A DNA stretch of 64,000 bases. It comes from Epiperipatus broadwayi (Eukaryota > Onychophora > Udeonychophora > Euonychophora > Peripatidae). Under the pieces are notes generated by a model. It saw only the letters and a list, made by a program, of their open reading frames with translations, was not told the origin of the DNA and did not search any database. The position numbers and the translations under genes were made by a program. Positions 35,990 through 49,039 of the stretch are shown piece after piece; positions within the stretch are counted from its first letter, which is position 1, and each line of letters opens with the position of its first letter. The DNA lies in contig JAQFVV010000446.1 in the NCBI GenBank assembly GCA_028023455.1, positions 225,578 to 289,577 of the forward strand, written 5' to 3'.

Positions 35990-36560
35990 TATTAAAACAG
36001 GCAAAACTCTTTATACGTATTGCCACTCAGTGCAAACCAGAGTAATCAATAGATGCCAGAAGGCTTGTGCATAAAATTCCCATCTATTGCCTACTCATCC
36101 AATACCCCCAGATTTCTGGCATGTGGCCTTTGTCAGTGAGGAGCCTTGAATCTGAGAACACTGTACCTAGATTTTAGGATGTAATGCAACCCTCCAGCAG
36201 CCACCTTTTATCTCTACCCAACTACAAAACTATGAGTCTTAAATTGAAAATACTATAATATTTTCAATACAAGCTCAATAGTTTATATAGTCATATAGGT
36301 CTGAACTCAGTTCAGTACCTATACATTTTGGTGTCTTTGGTTCTTTAATAACCATAGCCACAACTATATTATTAGGCAGGATTGGTTTTAAGCCAATAAA
36401 CATCACATGATCAATATGGGGATATTGGATGAGTAGGCACTAGATGGGGATTTTATGCACATGCCTTCGGGCATCCATTGATTACTGTGGCTTGCACTGA
36501 GTAAAAATATGTATAGAGAGTTTTGCCTGTTTTAATAACAGTTATGAACAAGCATAAGAA
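35990..36560. repeat. Inverted-repeat copy of the ~450 bp hammerhead family
   Basis: The left edge AACAGGCAAAACTCTTTATA and right edge GAGAGTTTTGCCTGTT are inverse. The internal GGTCTGAACTCAGTTCAGTA block is kept. The left arm has a damaged minus-strand hammerhead (36097-36151: CTGACAA, and the CTAGTC segment after GAAA deleted); the right arm lacks the core. Confidence 0.7.
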
Positions 36561-37355
36561 ATTGGTGATTATGTGATGTTTATCATAAATTCTAAATAGT
36601 CCAGTGGAATCTTCTTTTCCTATAAATAATGCAAAATACTCTATATTTATTTGCATTTAAATCCATAACTTTTATACAATCGCCGAATATATACTAACGA
36701 TGATGAGCATTCTGACATAAAATAAATTATCTGCTCCTGACACTATCTCAGCTTAGAGTATGAACTCCGAATTATTAAACAATTGATAAACAGATACAGT
36801 AAACAAACGTCAGACAAATTAAGTAATAAATATAATAATAATGTTTATTACAATTAAAATAAAATAAAGAAATCATAAAATTAATTAATATTGCATCTTG
36901 AATGTCTTAAGTGAGTACGTTATTATGGACAGCTTTGACAGTTAAATGCCTTTCTAATTCAATTACTTCAATAAGATTTAAGTGATCCTTTAACAGAGGT
37001 TTTTATAAAATACAAAGTATAATCTACATACATATATATATATATATCGACAGTAAAGACACGTGCATGCAGCAATATCTAAACCACTTAATAATTAAAA
37101 AATAAAATAAAAAGAGCTATTCCATATCACAGAGGCAGGATAAGCTATTTCTAAGTTTAACATGCAAAAAAACAAGCGAGTCGATTCAACGATTGGTATC
37201 CCCAGTTTTGCGGTCAGAGGTACTAACAAATTCACCAATATATAGTGATAATAACAAACCAAGCAGTTATAGTGCCTATGCCAAAGCTAGTTTGCATTTA
37301 GGTAAATAGACTGCATTTAAAGTAGTAGACTGCCTGAGCGACCAGAGAAAATATA

Positions 37356-38769
37356 CACCCAGGTCTCATTTTATGCAGATTTATTTAATGCAATTTTGAA
37401 GTTATGCGATTCATTTTTCTTCTTAATATCTTTGTATGCGGTTTTTTACGTGATAAAAATTATTGGATCAAAGTCAAGCTCTGATAATGCGCTATTACTT
37501 TAAATATTATAAATTTTGCGCACTCATGTCATATTTAAAGTAATAGCATATTATCGGAGTTCGACTTCCATCTAATAATTTCAATATTTTCAGAACTTTA
37601 TAATAGTACTGTAATAGATTTTATGCAATAAAGAAGTTCATAATTCACTTAAAATCAGGATTTTCCAATTTTATATATACACACAAGATTATAATGTAAA
37701 TCTGTTCAAATGTTATAGACGCGTATATTATGCAAGTTGTTGTTTTTGCATTTTAAATCACATTCTATTTTTGTTTTTTAAAAAAAAGTGCACATAATCA
37801 ATTAATCATTTAGTGTCTGCAAGTAATAAATTTTACAAGATTATAATGTAAATCTGTTCAAACATTATGTATGTTGTTTTTGCATTTTAAATCAAGTTCT
37901 ATTTTTGCTTTTTTTTTAAAAAAAGTACATTATCAATTAATCATTTAGTGTCTGCAAGTTTATTTTTAAAAGGTGAGTAACAGTGGTGGGCACAATTAAA
38001 TTTGACAATTAAAATCTAAAAATTACATAACGTGATCTGAAATTAATGTCATGTAAAGCGATGAAATTTGATTTTTAAATGGAATTGAAAATTGAAAAAT
38101 TAAAAACAAAAATAAGAATTTAATTTTTAATGATTAGTTTTAATTAAATTTTGTCCAACAGTGGTGAGTCTGTCTTTTTATTATCATAAGTCTAAGTTCT
38201 TATTTTTATTTTAAACTTTTAGTTTACCCTAATGGAGAGGAAAAAACACCCAAGAAAATGAATTTCTTTGGAAACAAAAATTTCAATTTTAGATTGCTTA
38301 GTGAAATGGGAAGGATCAACAGTGATTGGAAATGTTTTAGTTTGGGTGAATCCACTATAAGACCAATTTTAAAAAATGAAATTGGTGCTAGTTGTATTTA
38401 CTCTTGTGACAAATCTGATATCTCAAATAGTGATAATGCTTAAAATACCGTACATGTATGAAAAAATGTAAATTACGCATAAAAATATATTGTTTTGAAT
38501 AAAATTAAATATTGTAGTTAATAAAAAAAGTTTGTCTTGTATCAATTTTTTTAAGTTTAAAATTTTTTATTAGTCATATTTTATTTTCCTAATTTTTTTT
38601 ATGCGAATTTTGAAGTAATTTTACGTTGTTGCTTTGCTTTTATGCGATTTTTGAAAAATTACAGTATGTATCCCCCATTTTTCAAGGTAAGTTATGTTTA
38701 TTTTTGTGTGATTTCTTTTGTGGGCATTTTCAGATGAACCTATCTACTACATAAAATGAGACCCAGGTG
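37356..38769 (+). mobile_element. Internally deleted pogo/Tigger-like DNA transposon
   Basis: The ends CACCCAGGTCTCATTTTATG and, inverted, CACCTGGGTCTCATTTTATG differ at two positions and are flanked by TA on both sides (37354-37355 and 38770-38771), the Tc1/mariner-pogo target. Inside, the frame at 38258-38443 encodes SLGESTIRPILKNE, closely like the helix-turn-helix of Tigger/pogo and CENP-B type transposases (VGESTIR.I.KNE). No DDE catalytic domain is present, so the element is non-autonomous. ATGCGATTTTTGA-type subterminal repeats also fit the family. Confidence 0.88.
38258..38443 (+). pseudogene. Tigger-like transposase fragment (N-terminal DNA-binding part)
   Basis: The open frame of 61 codons lies inside the transposon at 37356-38769. 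The C-terminal half carries the recognition-helix-like GESTIRPILKNE. The rest of the protein, including the catalytic domain, is deleted. It may still look like a short protein gene to automated annotation but is a fragment. Confidence 0.7.
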
Positions 38770-40431
38770 TAATAATATCAACCGATTAGATACATAGCTA
38801 AGAGCGGTGAAGGAAAAAAGAACCTTATAAAATAACTGGTATTCATATGGTTGAGTTTTAAGTCTACACACACAAATAGATGAATATTTTTTATATAATA
38901 GCATATTATGTACAAGCATTAAAATGTTTTGGCAAATCTCAATGCAAATCAGAATATATATAAAATAAATCGATCAATGCTTATTAAAAGAAAAGATTAA
39001 TTTTAACCTTATTACAATCTTCTCTAAAAAAAATTGCGGTCTGATTAAACTTAGATTTGCTTTCTTAAAACAAAAGAAAAAACTTTTAAGACCCTCATTT
39101 GATATAAAATTAAATTAGCAAAATTTTTAAATTAATTTGAAGTAGAATTTGTAACCTACATATATAGATTTGAGACATAGCAAAGCATCTGTCTCAATAT
39201 ATAATATTAGTAACGCTATGTACTTATGTTTATTATAGAAATTTTTTGATGTTTCAAGCAACAGTGTCACTGAATACAAATGATATCAGATTTTTATTTC
39301 TATATGTCAAAGCATCGGCAGGGAAGCGAACCCACAACAACTTGACAATGATATCAGATTTGATTGACAGAAACATATATCTAACAATAAATTAGCTTAT
39401 TTTTGTCACCAAACATACCATTTGAAACTTCAGAAAATTTTTATAGAAAGCATAGATAGATAAATTTAGCATTATATATGTGTATGTTTATATATATGTG
39501 TGTACACAAAGGTGATAAGTAAATCACCCTTTAGAGTGATTCTGAGTGAGAATATTTTAATCTCTTTGTTTATGTATACATTGAACTTTACATATATATA
39601 CTAAAATAAATTTTATAAGAGTACGTAAATAACCATTACAATAATAAAATTTTGGCATAAACAATATTTAATACTTTGCCAAGCCAGGCTTGTGATACGG
39701 TGTATCTTTGTCAAAGCAGGACTAAAGTGAATATTAGCAAATACCTTAGCATACCTGCAGGCGTGCAAACATACATTAAAATAGTCACTGATTATTATAA
39801 ATTTACATATTTGCATGTATAAAATATAGCTAATGTTGCAATGGGCTGTGGTACACTTTCTTTAGGACGTTATTATAAATTATGAAATATGTATTTATTG
39901 TTTAAATTATATTTTTTCCTTTTTTATTTTTAAAAATCATTGGTTGAGGAGTTTTAAAAGTCTAATGACAAATAAAAAATATGAGTTTAATAAAGTCAAT
40001 GTAGCCCAGAAAAAATTTACTAGAGGAGAAAAAATTCTTAATATTTCTTAAGTAATAATTATTGAAAATAAAGAAAAAAAGAAGAAAGGATTTAAACAAG
40101 CATAGTAAGGTAAGGCAGGAAAACTAATGCAATTGCTTTAAAACATTAACAATATTTTAAGTTTTTTCTATAAAACTTTTATTTTATTGCCTTCATGTTC
40201 TTATTTAAACTCACAAAACCAATCTGAAGGAAAGAGAGAGCAAACTAATATGCTTGGTAAGATGAATGCTTGCTTTAATCATATGCATGGCGTTTCCCAT
40301 TAAATAATATGACTTCAGTCATACAAATGTAATCAATCAAATTAATTCACAGTGTTTTTAATATGAACATGCCCTTTTTTCAAGCTATGGAAATAATGAA
40401 ATAATATCCAAATAACCTCTCACTATATATA

Positions 40432-40598
40432 TATCACTAGATAGAGCTTTACCAATAGCTCCTAACAAGCTTTGTTTACATAAATGTTGAGAGAGATAGA
40501 ATTCAATATCTCTTTCATTGAATTCTATCTCTCTCAGCATTTATGTAAACAAATCTTGTTAGGAGCTATTGGTAAAGCTCCATCTAGTGATCATAAAA
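40432..40598. repeat. Near-perfect palindrome, MITE-like
   Basis: CACTAGATAGAGCTTTACC at the left pairs with GGTAAAGCTCCATCTAGTG at the right and pairing continues to a small loop near 40510-40525. A TA tract flanks it on the left. It has no coding content and no hammerhead core. Confidence 0.85.
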
Positions 40599-41396
40599 TG
40601 CAAGCTAAAAGCAAGTTTTGAAATTTATAACTTATTTTGTTTATCATATATATATATATATACTTTCCAATAAAAACGTTTTAATAATATTTATAGGTTG
40701 CAAAATATCTATTGATTCATAGTCAAGTGGATATGCTTTTATAAAGAAGTCTTAATAAAAAATGTACCAAAACCCAATATATCCATTTATCCATCCATTA
40801 GAGTCTTTATAATAACCTCCTAAAACAGTTATTAATCTAAGAAATGCATTCTCTGTATGCAATTTAATATTTTCAAATAAACATAATATTATTGCAGATT
40901 GTTACATTTTGATTTACGAGTGTCAAACTTCCTCAACCCACAACTCTGACATCCTCCGTTCTAGAAAAATATAGTAATGATTACCACTAATCATTAATTA
41001 AACTAGGACTTGTTTTTAGTCCAAATATGAACTTTATATGATTTCAAAAAAATGTGTGTTGGTGTGGAGTTTGTTTAATAAAATTATAAAAGTATTATTG
41101 GAACTGAAGGATAAATATTCAAATATTCTTTCCTTGTATATAGTCGTAAAATAACATTAATATATTTTATTTTTCATTTCTTTTAAATTATACTCATCAT
41201 TTTTTTCAAAATTCAATTTATCAATTTGCTGTTCCATTTTAATATCATTTCTTCTTTATACAAATATTTTAATTGTTACATATCATTTTAAAATTATAAA
41301 TTATTTTATTCCATTACACTATCTTAATGATTCAGCATTATTATTCCTTTTCTATATATGGGCAACTTATTTAATTTAAACATCTTTTCTATTAAT

Positions 41397-41540
41397 AAGA
41401 GTACCAGTGCCACCAAGTGCAAGCCTTCATAATCAATGGATGCAAAAAGATTTGTGCATAAAATCCCTATCCATTGATTATGAAGGTTTGCACATGGTGG
41501 CACTAGTGTATGGAGAATTTGGTACTCTTATTAACAGAAT
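41397..41540. repeat. Short foldback related to the ~450 bp hammerhead family
   Basis: The pieces AGTGCCACCAAGTGCAAGCC, AATCAATGGATGC and TGTGCATAAAATCCCTATC match the family's arm and then reverse on themselves; the hammerhead segment is missing. The edges read TAATAAGAGTACC and GGTACTCTTATTA instead of the GGCAAAA motif. Confidence 0.7.
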
Positions 41541-41697
41541 ATGTAAGCATATGAAATGGTGATTATGTGATCTTTTCTATTTAAAATTCATATACTATCT
41601 TAATGTCAGCAAAAATCCCCTTGTGAAAAAAAATATCCCCACCCCAGACATTTCTGCCCAAACTTTACAATACCAAAACTCTGAAGATGAATCCATA

Positions 41698-41770
41698 GCA
41701 TTGGTGGCCTAGTGGTTAGCATAGCTGTCTTCCAAGTAGCTGACCCAAGGTTCATGTCCCAGTCAATGCA
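41698..41770 (+). tRNA. tRNA-Gly(TCC)-like sequence, probable pseudogene or SINE head
   Basis: The 73 bases resemble animal tRNA-Gly(TCC) along their whole length. The acceptor stem GCATTGG/TCAATGC pairs fully (one G-T), the D arm is GCCTAGTGGTTAGC, the anticodon loop CTTCCAA carries TCC, and a discriminator A follows. The T arm is damaged: CAAGG/CCCAG leaves two mismatches and the loop reads TTCATGT instead of TTCGATT. The variable loop has one extra base. There is no clear TTTT terminator just downstream. It may be a tRNA pseudogene, a SINE head or a divergent tRNA. Confidence 0.7.
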
Positions 41771-43264
41771 TTTGACATATGGAAAATAAAAATCCATAGA
41801 TGAGGAGTTTATGTAACTATTATATGTAACTATTCTGACATTTTACCCTGTTGTTTGGGCAAATTCTTATCAAATTTAAGCTGAAATCGGTTTTTGCAAA
41901 ATTTTACAATTCATAAATTTTATTTGGTAAAGTATAAAAAGTCTAATCTTTTTTTATTATTAATATTTAAATATAATCTCTTCATGGTTGTTTTCTATTC
42001 CCTGGTGTCAGCCACATGGCGGTGCTATTTTTAGGTCAATTCCTAGAAATATACCATTTCAGTGGCCTACACCCAACCTAAGAGGCTTTTTTCTATGATA
42101 AAACACAAAAAGAGTCCCCACCGGTCTGGCTAATTTCTATGCTAAAAGCACAGACAAATGCCTTTATTGACTGCCGTAGTTGGTTGTGTTATTAACTTTA
42201 TTATAATGCTAGAATGTCTATTTTCTCTATACTTTGGTGTGAGAGTGTGTGGATTTTAGCCTGTTGTAATTATTTAAAATTTCATTACAAATGTATTTTT
42301 TTCAAGTGCTCTAACCTACTGTTATGTTGTACTTTATTAACAATGTCCTGAAGATTCCATTATGAATGGGTAACCCTCAAAAATTGCTTTTAAGAGTTGC
42401 GGAATGGCAGTATTTCGAGGATCACGCGAAAAGTAATGTTTTTGCGAGAATTCGTCTGTGACAAATTACTTTTTATATATATACGCACAAACAAAAACAA
42501 CCCAGTGTCTGATTATTAGTAATTACTTAATTAGTCGGGTATTATTTTTTTTACATTTATTATTTAGATAAGATTAGTTTTTATATCTACACACTAACAT
42601 AAACAACCCAGTTTCTGATAAATTACTGTCCAAAAAAAACAAGCAAATTAGGATTTGATTTTTAAATGTAGTATTTGAATTATGGTACTTTTTATATATA
42701 CATAATATTTACAACAAAAAAAACCACTTTTTGATTAATTATTATCCAAAAGAAACGCAAATTAGACGGCTATCATTTTTAAATTTAATATTTAAATAAC
42801 GGTACCTTTTTATATAGACACACTAACAAAAAGAACCCATATTCTGATTCATTACTGTCCAAAAAAAAAAAAAAGCAAATTAGTTGAGTATCATTTTAAA
42901 ATTGTAGTATGAATTTTTTAAATGTTGTGGGTAAATTGAATAATGTAGAATTGCGTCTTATTTTGATTGAAAAAAAGACCGTACGTTTATATATACACAT
43001 ACAAAGAAAATAAATCCCACTTTCTGATTAATTACTGTCAATACCCAAAAAAAAGTTATTTGCGGATATCATTTTTAAATTTAGTATTTAAATAATATTA
43101 TGGCTTTTGATATCTACACACTAACAAAAACAATCCACTTTCTGATTCATTACTGTCCAAAAAAAATGCAACATAGTCAGGTATCAACAGTGAGGATTGC
43201 CAATTCCTCTACAAGCTTTATGATAAATGCTTAGCCAAAACTAGCACTTAAAATATCTCTGTCA

Positions 43265-43315
43265 AACCCCTGACCATGGTTTCGTGCTTTGGCACTCCTC
43301 AGAGAGGTGTCAGGG
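43265..43315 (-). ncRNA. Hammerhead ribozyme candidate, 43-kb foldback, left arm
   Basis: On the minus strand the core CTGAGGA fits CTGANGA (position 7 is variable in hammerheads). Stem II is GTGC-CAAA-GCAC, then GAAA, a 3-bp stem III (ACC/GGT) with a two-base loop and a GTC cleavage triplet. Stem I pairs ACCTCT with AGGGGT. All essential core bases are present. Confidence 0.65.
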
Positions 43316-43339
43316 TAGGTTCTAGTGTCTGGACCTATC

Positions 43340-43392
43340 CTGACAACTCTCTGAGGGGTGCCAAAGCATGAAACCATGGTCAGGGGTTTGGG
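43340..43392 (+). ncRNA. Hammerhead-like motif, 43-kb foldback, right arm
   Basis: This is the mirror copy on the plus strand. The core reads CTGAGGG (A9 lost), stem II GTGC/GCAT, then GAAA, ACC/GGT stem III and GTC. It is probably inactive but confirms the paired layout. Confidence 0.5.
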
Positions 43393-45059
43393 GAGGGGTT
43401 CCTGACAGAGATATTTTAAGTGCTGGTTCTAGCTAAGCATTTATCATGAAGCTTGTAGAGATAGGGTCATGTGATCTATGAATTGATCTATGACTCTTAT
43501 TTTGACTATAGTCAGGTATCATTTTGAAATGTAGTATTTAAAGAATGGTACTTTTTTATATATATACACACTAACAAAAAGAACCCACTTTCTGATTAAT
43601 TATTGTCCAAAAACAAAAAAAAAGCAAATTAGTCAGGTATCATTTGTAAATTTAGTGTGAATATAGCAATTTTGTGTAAATTGAAAAAAAATGTATAATT
43701 GCATCTTATTTTTGATTAAAAAAATCCTGTAACTTTTGACAGATACACACAAACAAAAACAACCCATTTTATGATTAATTACTGTCCAAAAAACATCAAT
43801 TATTCGGGTATCATTTTAAAATTTAATGTGAATTTCTGAATTTTTTTTTTTTAAATAGTAATATTATTTAATATTAGTTCCTCTAATTTCCTATTACAAA
43901 AATTAAAAAAGCCAATATTTATATAGATAGAATCATAGGCCCACCCGGAATCGTAATATGTATGTGTTTTTGATTAGCATCAGTGCCATCAAATGGCTGG
44001 CATGACAGAATAGAAAGCAACCATCTCTTCTTGCATCTTCTTAGTTTAAGTTTTAATAAAATCATTTCTAACAAAATATCTTTTTTTTTTTCATATAGAA
44101 AGATAAATTTGAAGTAATATTGCAATCATTTAGAAAACCTTACACCTCACACACAGTTAAGACTTTTAAATGTTCTCCCAGAAATTTTTTTTTTGTTATT
44201 TAAGCTTTAAGATATTTGCAATCATTAACTCATACTTAAATTAAGCTAAAATATAAATTTAAGTATGATTATATGTAAATAATAAAACATCCTATTATGA
44301 TATTAAATATTAACAGTCAAGCTTAATGCAGTAATTACAATCATGGCAATCAACTTAATAAGCAACAAAAATGTCAAAGCATACACAATTATATTTAGTT
44401 AAACCACTTATTCAATTCACTATCAAAATTAGTAATATACAAGGTTTCCTTAATTTTCCTTTTTCTATTATTTGCATCTTTACATGCACTGCTAATTTTC
44501 TCAGAGTAATGATCAGGCCCAAAATTTTTCTTATGATAAAAAGACAACAGAATTATATTGAGGATTGTATTTAGATGTTTATATGGATAAATATGTTACT
44601 TAAGAAATGAAGATAAACTAATTTTAATCTCACTTTAGTAAATGGCAGAATAATTAGGTTCCCACATTTAACAGAATACATAAACTGATGCTTATCATTC
44701 TATTCTTAGTATTATTTACCAATCTATCTGTAATCTATATATACAGTAAACCATAAATGCCAACAGCTCACTAGTTAAGTAAATCACATCAGTATACCCC
44801 CCTCCCCATTCTTAAATGAGATAATACAATATCAGCAATCTATTGTTGGCTGCCTTAATAGCAGATTTTTAATATTTTGTTGCTTTTTTTTTAATAAGAG
44901 GGCTGTGGTGATGTGATTTACATATATATAAACAAAGGAATTTTGAGGATTATATCCATGTAGGTAACCAAAGATAACTTCACCTTTGATGTTGCTAAAA
45001 AACCTTCAATTTTTTAGTTGATAGCTTTGAAGCTAAACAAATTATATATATATATATAT

Positions 45060-45860
45060 TATAACGGTCTGAAAAAAAGTGAAATATGTCTTACCACATC
45101 TGCACTACAAGGGTGCCATCTAAGCCAATTGAACCTAGAAAATTTATATAGTAGGCAGATACGTAAGTTAAGATTCACACTTTATATGCTTTATTCAGAC
45201 CATCAACCCATGCCACTAGTTCAGTGGAACAGCAGAGATTTATATTTTAATTCTTATCTAATTATATTTCAATACTAAAAAATAATAGAAGCCACTGCCA
45301 GTAATAACACACAAACATTTATTTAAACATATATAAGATTTAAAATTATTTTAGTATCAGTTTACATTTTAAAATTTAACTTACATTTTTAACTTTGATT
45401 TTAGATTTTAATTTACATTTTAACTTTTATAAGTTCACACAGATGAGTTTAATATTTTTATTTAGAGTGTCGAGTATGAATAGACTACATAGATTGCATT
45501 TGAAAAGGAAAGATTCTATCCCTTATTTAACCTTAGGCCAAAGTTCGCAGCCAAACCAACGTCAATCCATCTGATATATCGATGTATTCAATGTAGCACA
45601 AATATGACAGCACAAATATCATACTGTCAGGAATGTACATCTGAACAGCATGATTAAGAGAAGAAATTGTTTCTCGCCCAGAACAGGAATGTGACATCTG
45701 CCCGGCAAGAAGAACAATAAAAAAAACTCCATAGGAAGGGACTGCATTTCAGTCTTACTATCCTCTTCCATAGGCAAAATGGGAGTGTGCGGCGTATAAT
45801 GTGATTCTGCACATGGTGAACCTCATACTACATCTACTAATTACACCAATAAATCCAATC
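45060..45860 (+). repeat. ~0.8 kb dispersed repeat, copy 1
   Basis: It shares ordered blocks with 61150-61860: ACAAGGGTG near the start, AAGCCACTGCC and ATAACACACAAA in the middle, AAGTTCG.AGCCAA and TCAGGAATGT.CATCTG near the end. No protein is evident. It could be a solo LTR or a non-autonomous element. Confidence 0.6.
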
Positions 45861-48800
45861 CATTGACCTAATTTAATTACGAAATGAATAATCTAAGATT
45901 ACCCTCCCCTAATAAAACTAATATAACTTTACAAATCTATATAGCCATTCATGCCTGACTTAAGTTTAACATTTATATATAAGCTATTTAAAAGAAGAAA
46001 AGAAATCATAATAAAACTTAAAAGGAACAAAAAAAATGGAAATGATTTAAATAAAAAAAAATACATTCAATAAAATAATAAATAATTTAGTCAGATAGAA
46101 AATTCTTCTATTTAGAATATTGAAAAGTTTAGCATTTAGAGTTCTTTTTGTTTAGAAATGTTTATTAATTATATATTTCTTACTGTTTTGAAAAATGTCA
46201 TAGTCTCTAATTTCTTGTAATGGAAGGTGTTAATTCCCATGAAGTCAGGAGGAGATTGGTGTGCAGTTAACCATTGGTCCTTTATGGTTGATGGTATTCT
46301 TCTGGGCCTTGATGTCCTGTGGTCCACAATATTGGAAAACAATGTTTCATTTTTTTGAACAACTGAAAGAATTGAAAGTGCATCTTTCAATCCCTTCTTC
46401 TCCAACCCTCTCCAACTTAACACATATCTGTCCTCTCTTAATAATAATTAATTTTTTATTTCCAAACCTTTCCTTTTATATTAATTTTGTGGATTAACTC
46501 AACATTACATCATTATGATGATGTCCCTTTCATTGAGGTCTGATTCCTGAGGGATTTCTTTTTATTTGCTATTAGTTTCTATTGTTTTCCCTCTCCTATC
46601 TGACCTTTGATTACACATTATGAAATCCCCAAAGGCTAGTTCACTTGGACTAATTAAAATAATCATTTTCATTTTTCAATAACAATTAATTTTTCTGTAC
46701 AAACTTAGATATATTTTTATCTTTAAATCTTTACTGAAAATTTAGTTTTAAAATACTTTTTTTTTCTTCTTAATAAAGTTTTCGTTTAATAATTATTTAT
46801 CTGTGCGATTTTATATATATATATATTATAAAGTTTAGATGACTTTTAAATTTCAATTTTTAATTTTTTTAAAAAAGAAGTTTTTATTTGCGAACTTTAT
46901 TTTTAATTTAATGTCTCAATTTTTAAAAATAAAATAATGTAACAGGGTATGTGCCCATTACAATATATATATATTGTACCAAAGTACATTGATATTTAAT
47001 TAATTTTATGAGTTCCATGTTTTAAAATAATACAAATTTAAAATTGAGAGAATAAAATGTAAAACTAAAGAGCAGGGGGGAGGGGGAATTTATTATTAAA
47101 TAAAATAAACTGCAAACACTTTTAAAAATAATAAGAGTTTTTTTTGTTTAAAAGAGGGGAAAAAAGTATTGTAATAAAAAAAATGATTTAATGTTCTTTT
47201 TTTTTTTTTCAAAATAATCTTTATTTGCACAAAAAGTAAAATATACATTGTAATATAGAGTTCATTTTTACAATCATGACTGAAACATTAAAGATTAACT
47301 AGTTATTAAATTAGATGATGATTACAAGATTAAAAGTAAAATTTTAAGTTATGTTACTAATCAGAGGTGATCTAATTTGGCATATAAATCCCATGGTGTG
47401 TAAAGTTTGAGTGTCATGAATAAATAATATACATGGCTATTGCTAAATAATTAATTGACTCCATGTTTGCTCAGCAAGGCTAGGCAGGCATGTTCTTAGA
47501 TCACTTTCTTTAGTTTTATATAATAACTTTAAGAAAATGTCTTCAATAGGACCGGTCAACTCACTATCAAATAATACCTTACATCTAATGTTCTTTAAAT
47601 GAATTTATAATAAAATAATAGAGATTTTGTTTTATCTTATAATAAAATAATTAAATATATATGTGTGTGTATGTAATTTTTAATAAAAAAAATAGAAGCA
47701 GAAGCTGATTTTATTTCACAAGACTAAAGATGCTGCTGCTAATAAAGTTTTCCATTGTTTAAAACAGTATAAATATCTCAACTTTTGATAATTCTGGGTC
47801 TGACTTTCTCATTTTAATAAAATATTTCTTGAAGTAATATTTCCAAAAAATGTTGCATTGTTAAAACCAACATAGTGTGCAGTTGACCGAAGCCACTCTA
47901 TGCATTTAAGACCTGCAATTAGTTCGGAAAGTGATCATGTTTAAATAGACTAAATGATTAACAGAGTGCGGGTATGCCAAACCAGCCACGAAAATCATAC
48001 CATGTCACAGGATCTATGGAGGAGTCATTTACCGATCATCGATGAGTTAAAAAATAATTCCATTATGCTGTTTCCATTGTATTAAAAATCCTAGGTAATT
48101 ATTTGACTTTGATATCTTAACATTCCCAATTTCTTTTTAAAATAAAAGATAGACTTTATTAAAAGAACTTTGAACTTTATGAATTAAATTTTAAAAAAAA
48201 GAATAAACTTTAAACTTCAAAAGATAATATTTGCAATAATAAAATAAATGTATGTAAATAAATCATTTTTATATAGCGTGATGTTTGTAAACTGTAATAT
48301 TTAAAACAGCATTATGCTGTTGCACATGCGCTTTGAAGATTTTAACTATAAATGAATGAATACTAACACTCAACCACATGATAAAGTCTTTGGAAAAGAT
48401 AACAATGGCATGCACATATGTGTGATTTGATTTTTTTAAACTTAAAAAAAGAAATAAAATATGATGTAACATGTATAATTTATTTGACAAAGTAATATAT
48501 TAAAATGCTTTATTTTAATCTTTAAAAAAGAAGTGTGTGTGTTTCATTATAAGATAAAATGATTAATTTATTTTAAATAAAAAAAACACTTAAATTATTT
48601 TTCTTAAAATATTTATGTTTATTTTGATATGTGCGGGTAAGTATAAATATTTATTTTCTTAATAAAAGTATAAGGGAAAAAATCTAATTATTAATAATAG
48701 TATTTCAGAAAAGATTTGCTAAGTTAAATCTATAAATGTTTTGGCATTCAGTATAATGTTGTTATTATTAGTTTTAAAGGATTGAAGTATTATTTTGAAT

Positions 48801-49039
48801 GGTTTGGGGAAATTATTTTAGTTTTTTAAAAAGTAGTAGTAGCTTAGAGGGGGCATTTAACCCTTTCACCAATGATTATATAATTGGCTGAATGAGTTAA
48901 AAATCAAAACTTTTAATTGGCCAACTCACAACTTTAACAAAATCTATTGTTAAAATAGATTCACTTTTAATAATATAAATACGTTAGTTTCATTTGTAAA
49001 AAGTATATTAATAATTTGTCAGATTATGAAAGTAAACGA

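Larger units (their letters stand above)
43187..43507. mobile_element. Foldback element with paired hammerheads and 14-bp duplication
   Basis: The 321-base insertion splits a minisatellite unit and is flanked by the 14-base direct repeat ATAGTCAGGTATCA (43173-43186 and 43508-43521). Its core, 43207-43460, is a long hairpin from CTCTACAAGCTT to its inverse. Each arm holds a hammerhead-like motif (minus at 43265-43315, plus at 43340-43392). Intact neighbouring units show what the empty site looked like. Confidence 0.75.
42460..43860 (+). repeat. Diverged minisatellite, unit about 105-125 bases
   Basis: The phrase CTTTTTATATATA...ACACACTAACAAAAACAACCCA followed by TTCTGATTAATTACTGTCC and GTCAGGTATCATTTTTAAAT recurs near 42467, 42573, 42687, 42803, 42977, 43102, 43549 and 43732. 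Most spacings are 106-125 bases, with one of about 174. Units differ by many substitutions and indels. One unit is split by the foldback insertion at 43187-43507. Confidence 0.8.

Noticed and set aside
46169-46497. Overlapping open frames on both strands with moderately protein-like composition
   Set aside because: No recognisable motif, no splice signals consistent with the host gene, and neither frame is favoured over the other; left as an unidentified patch.
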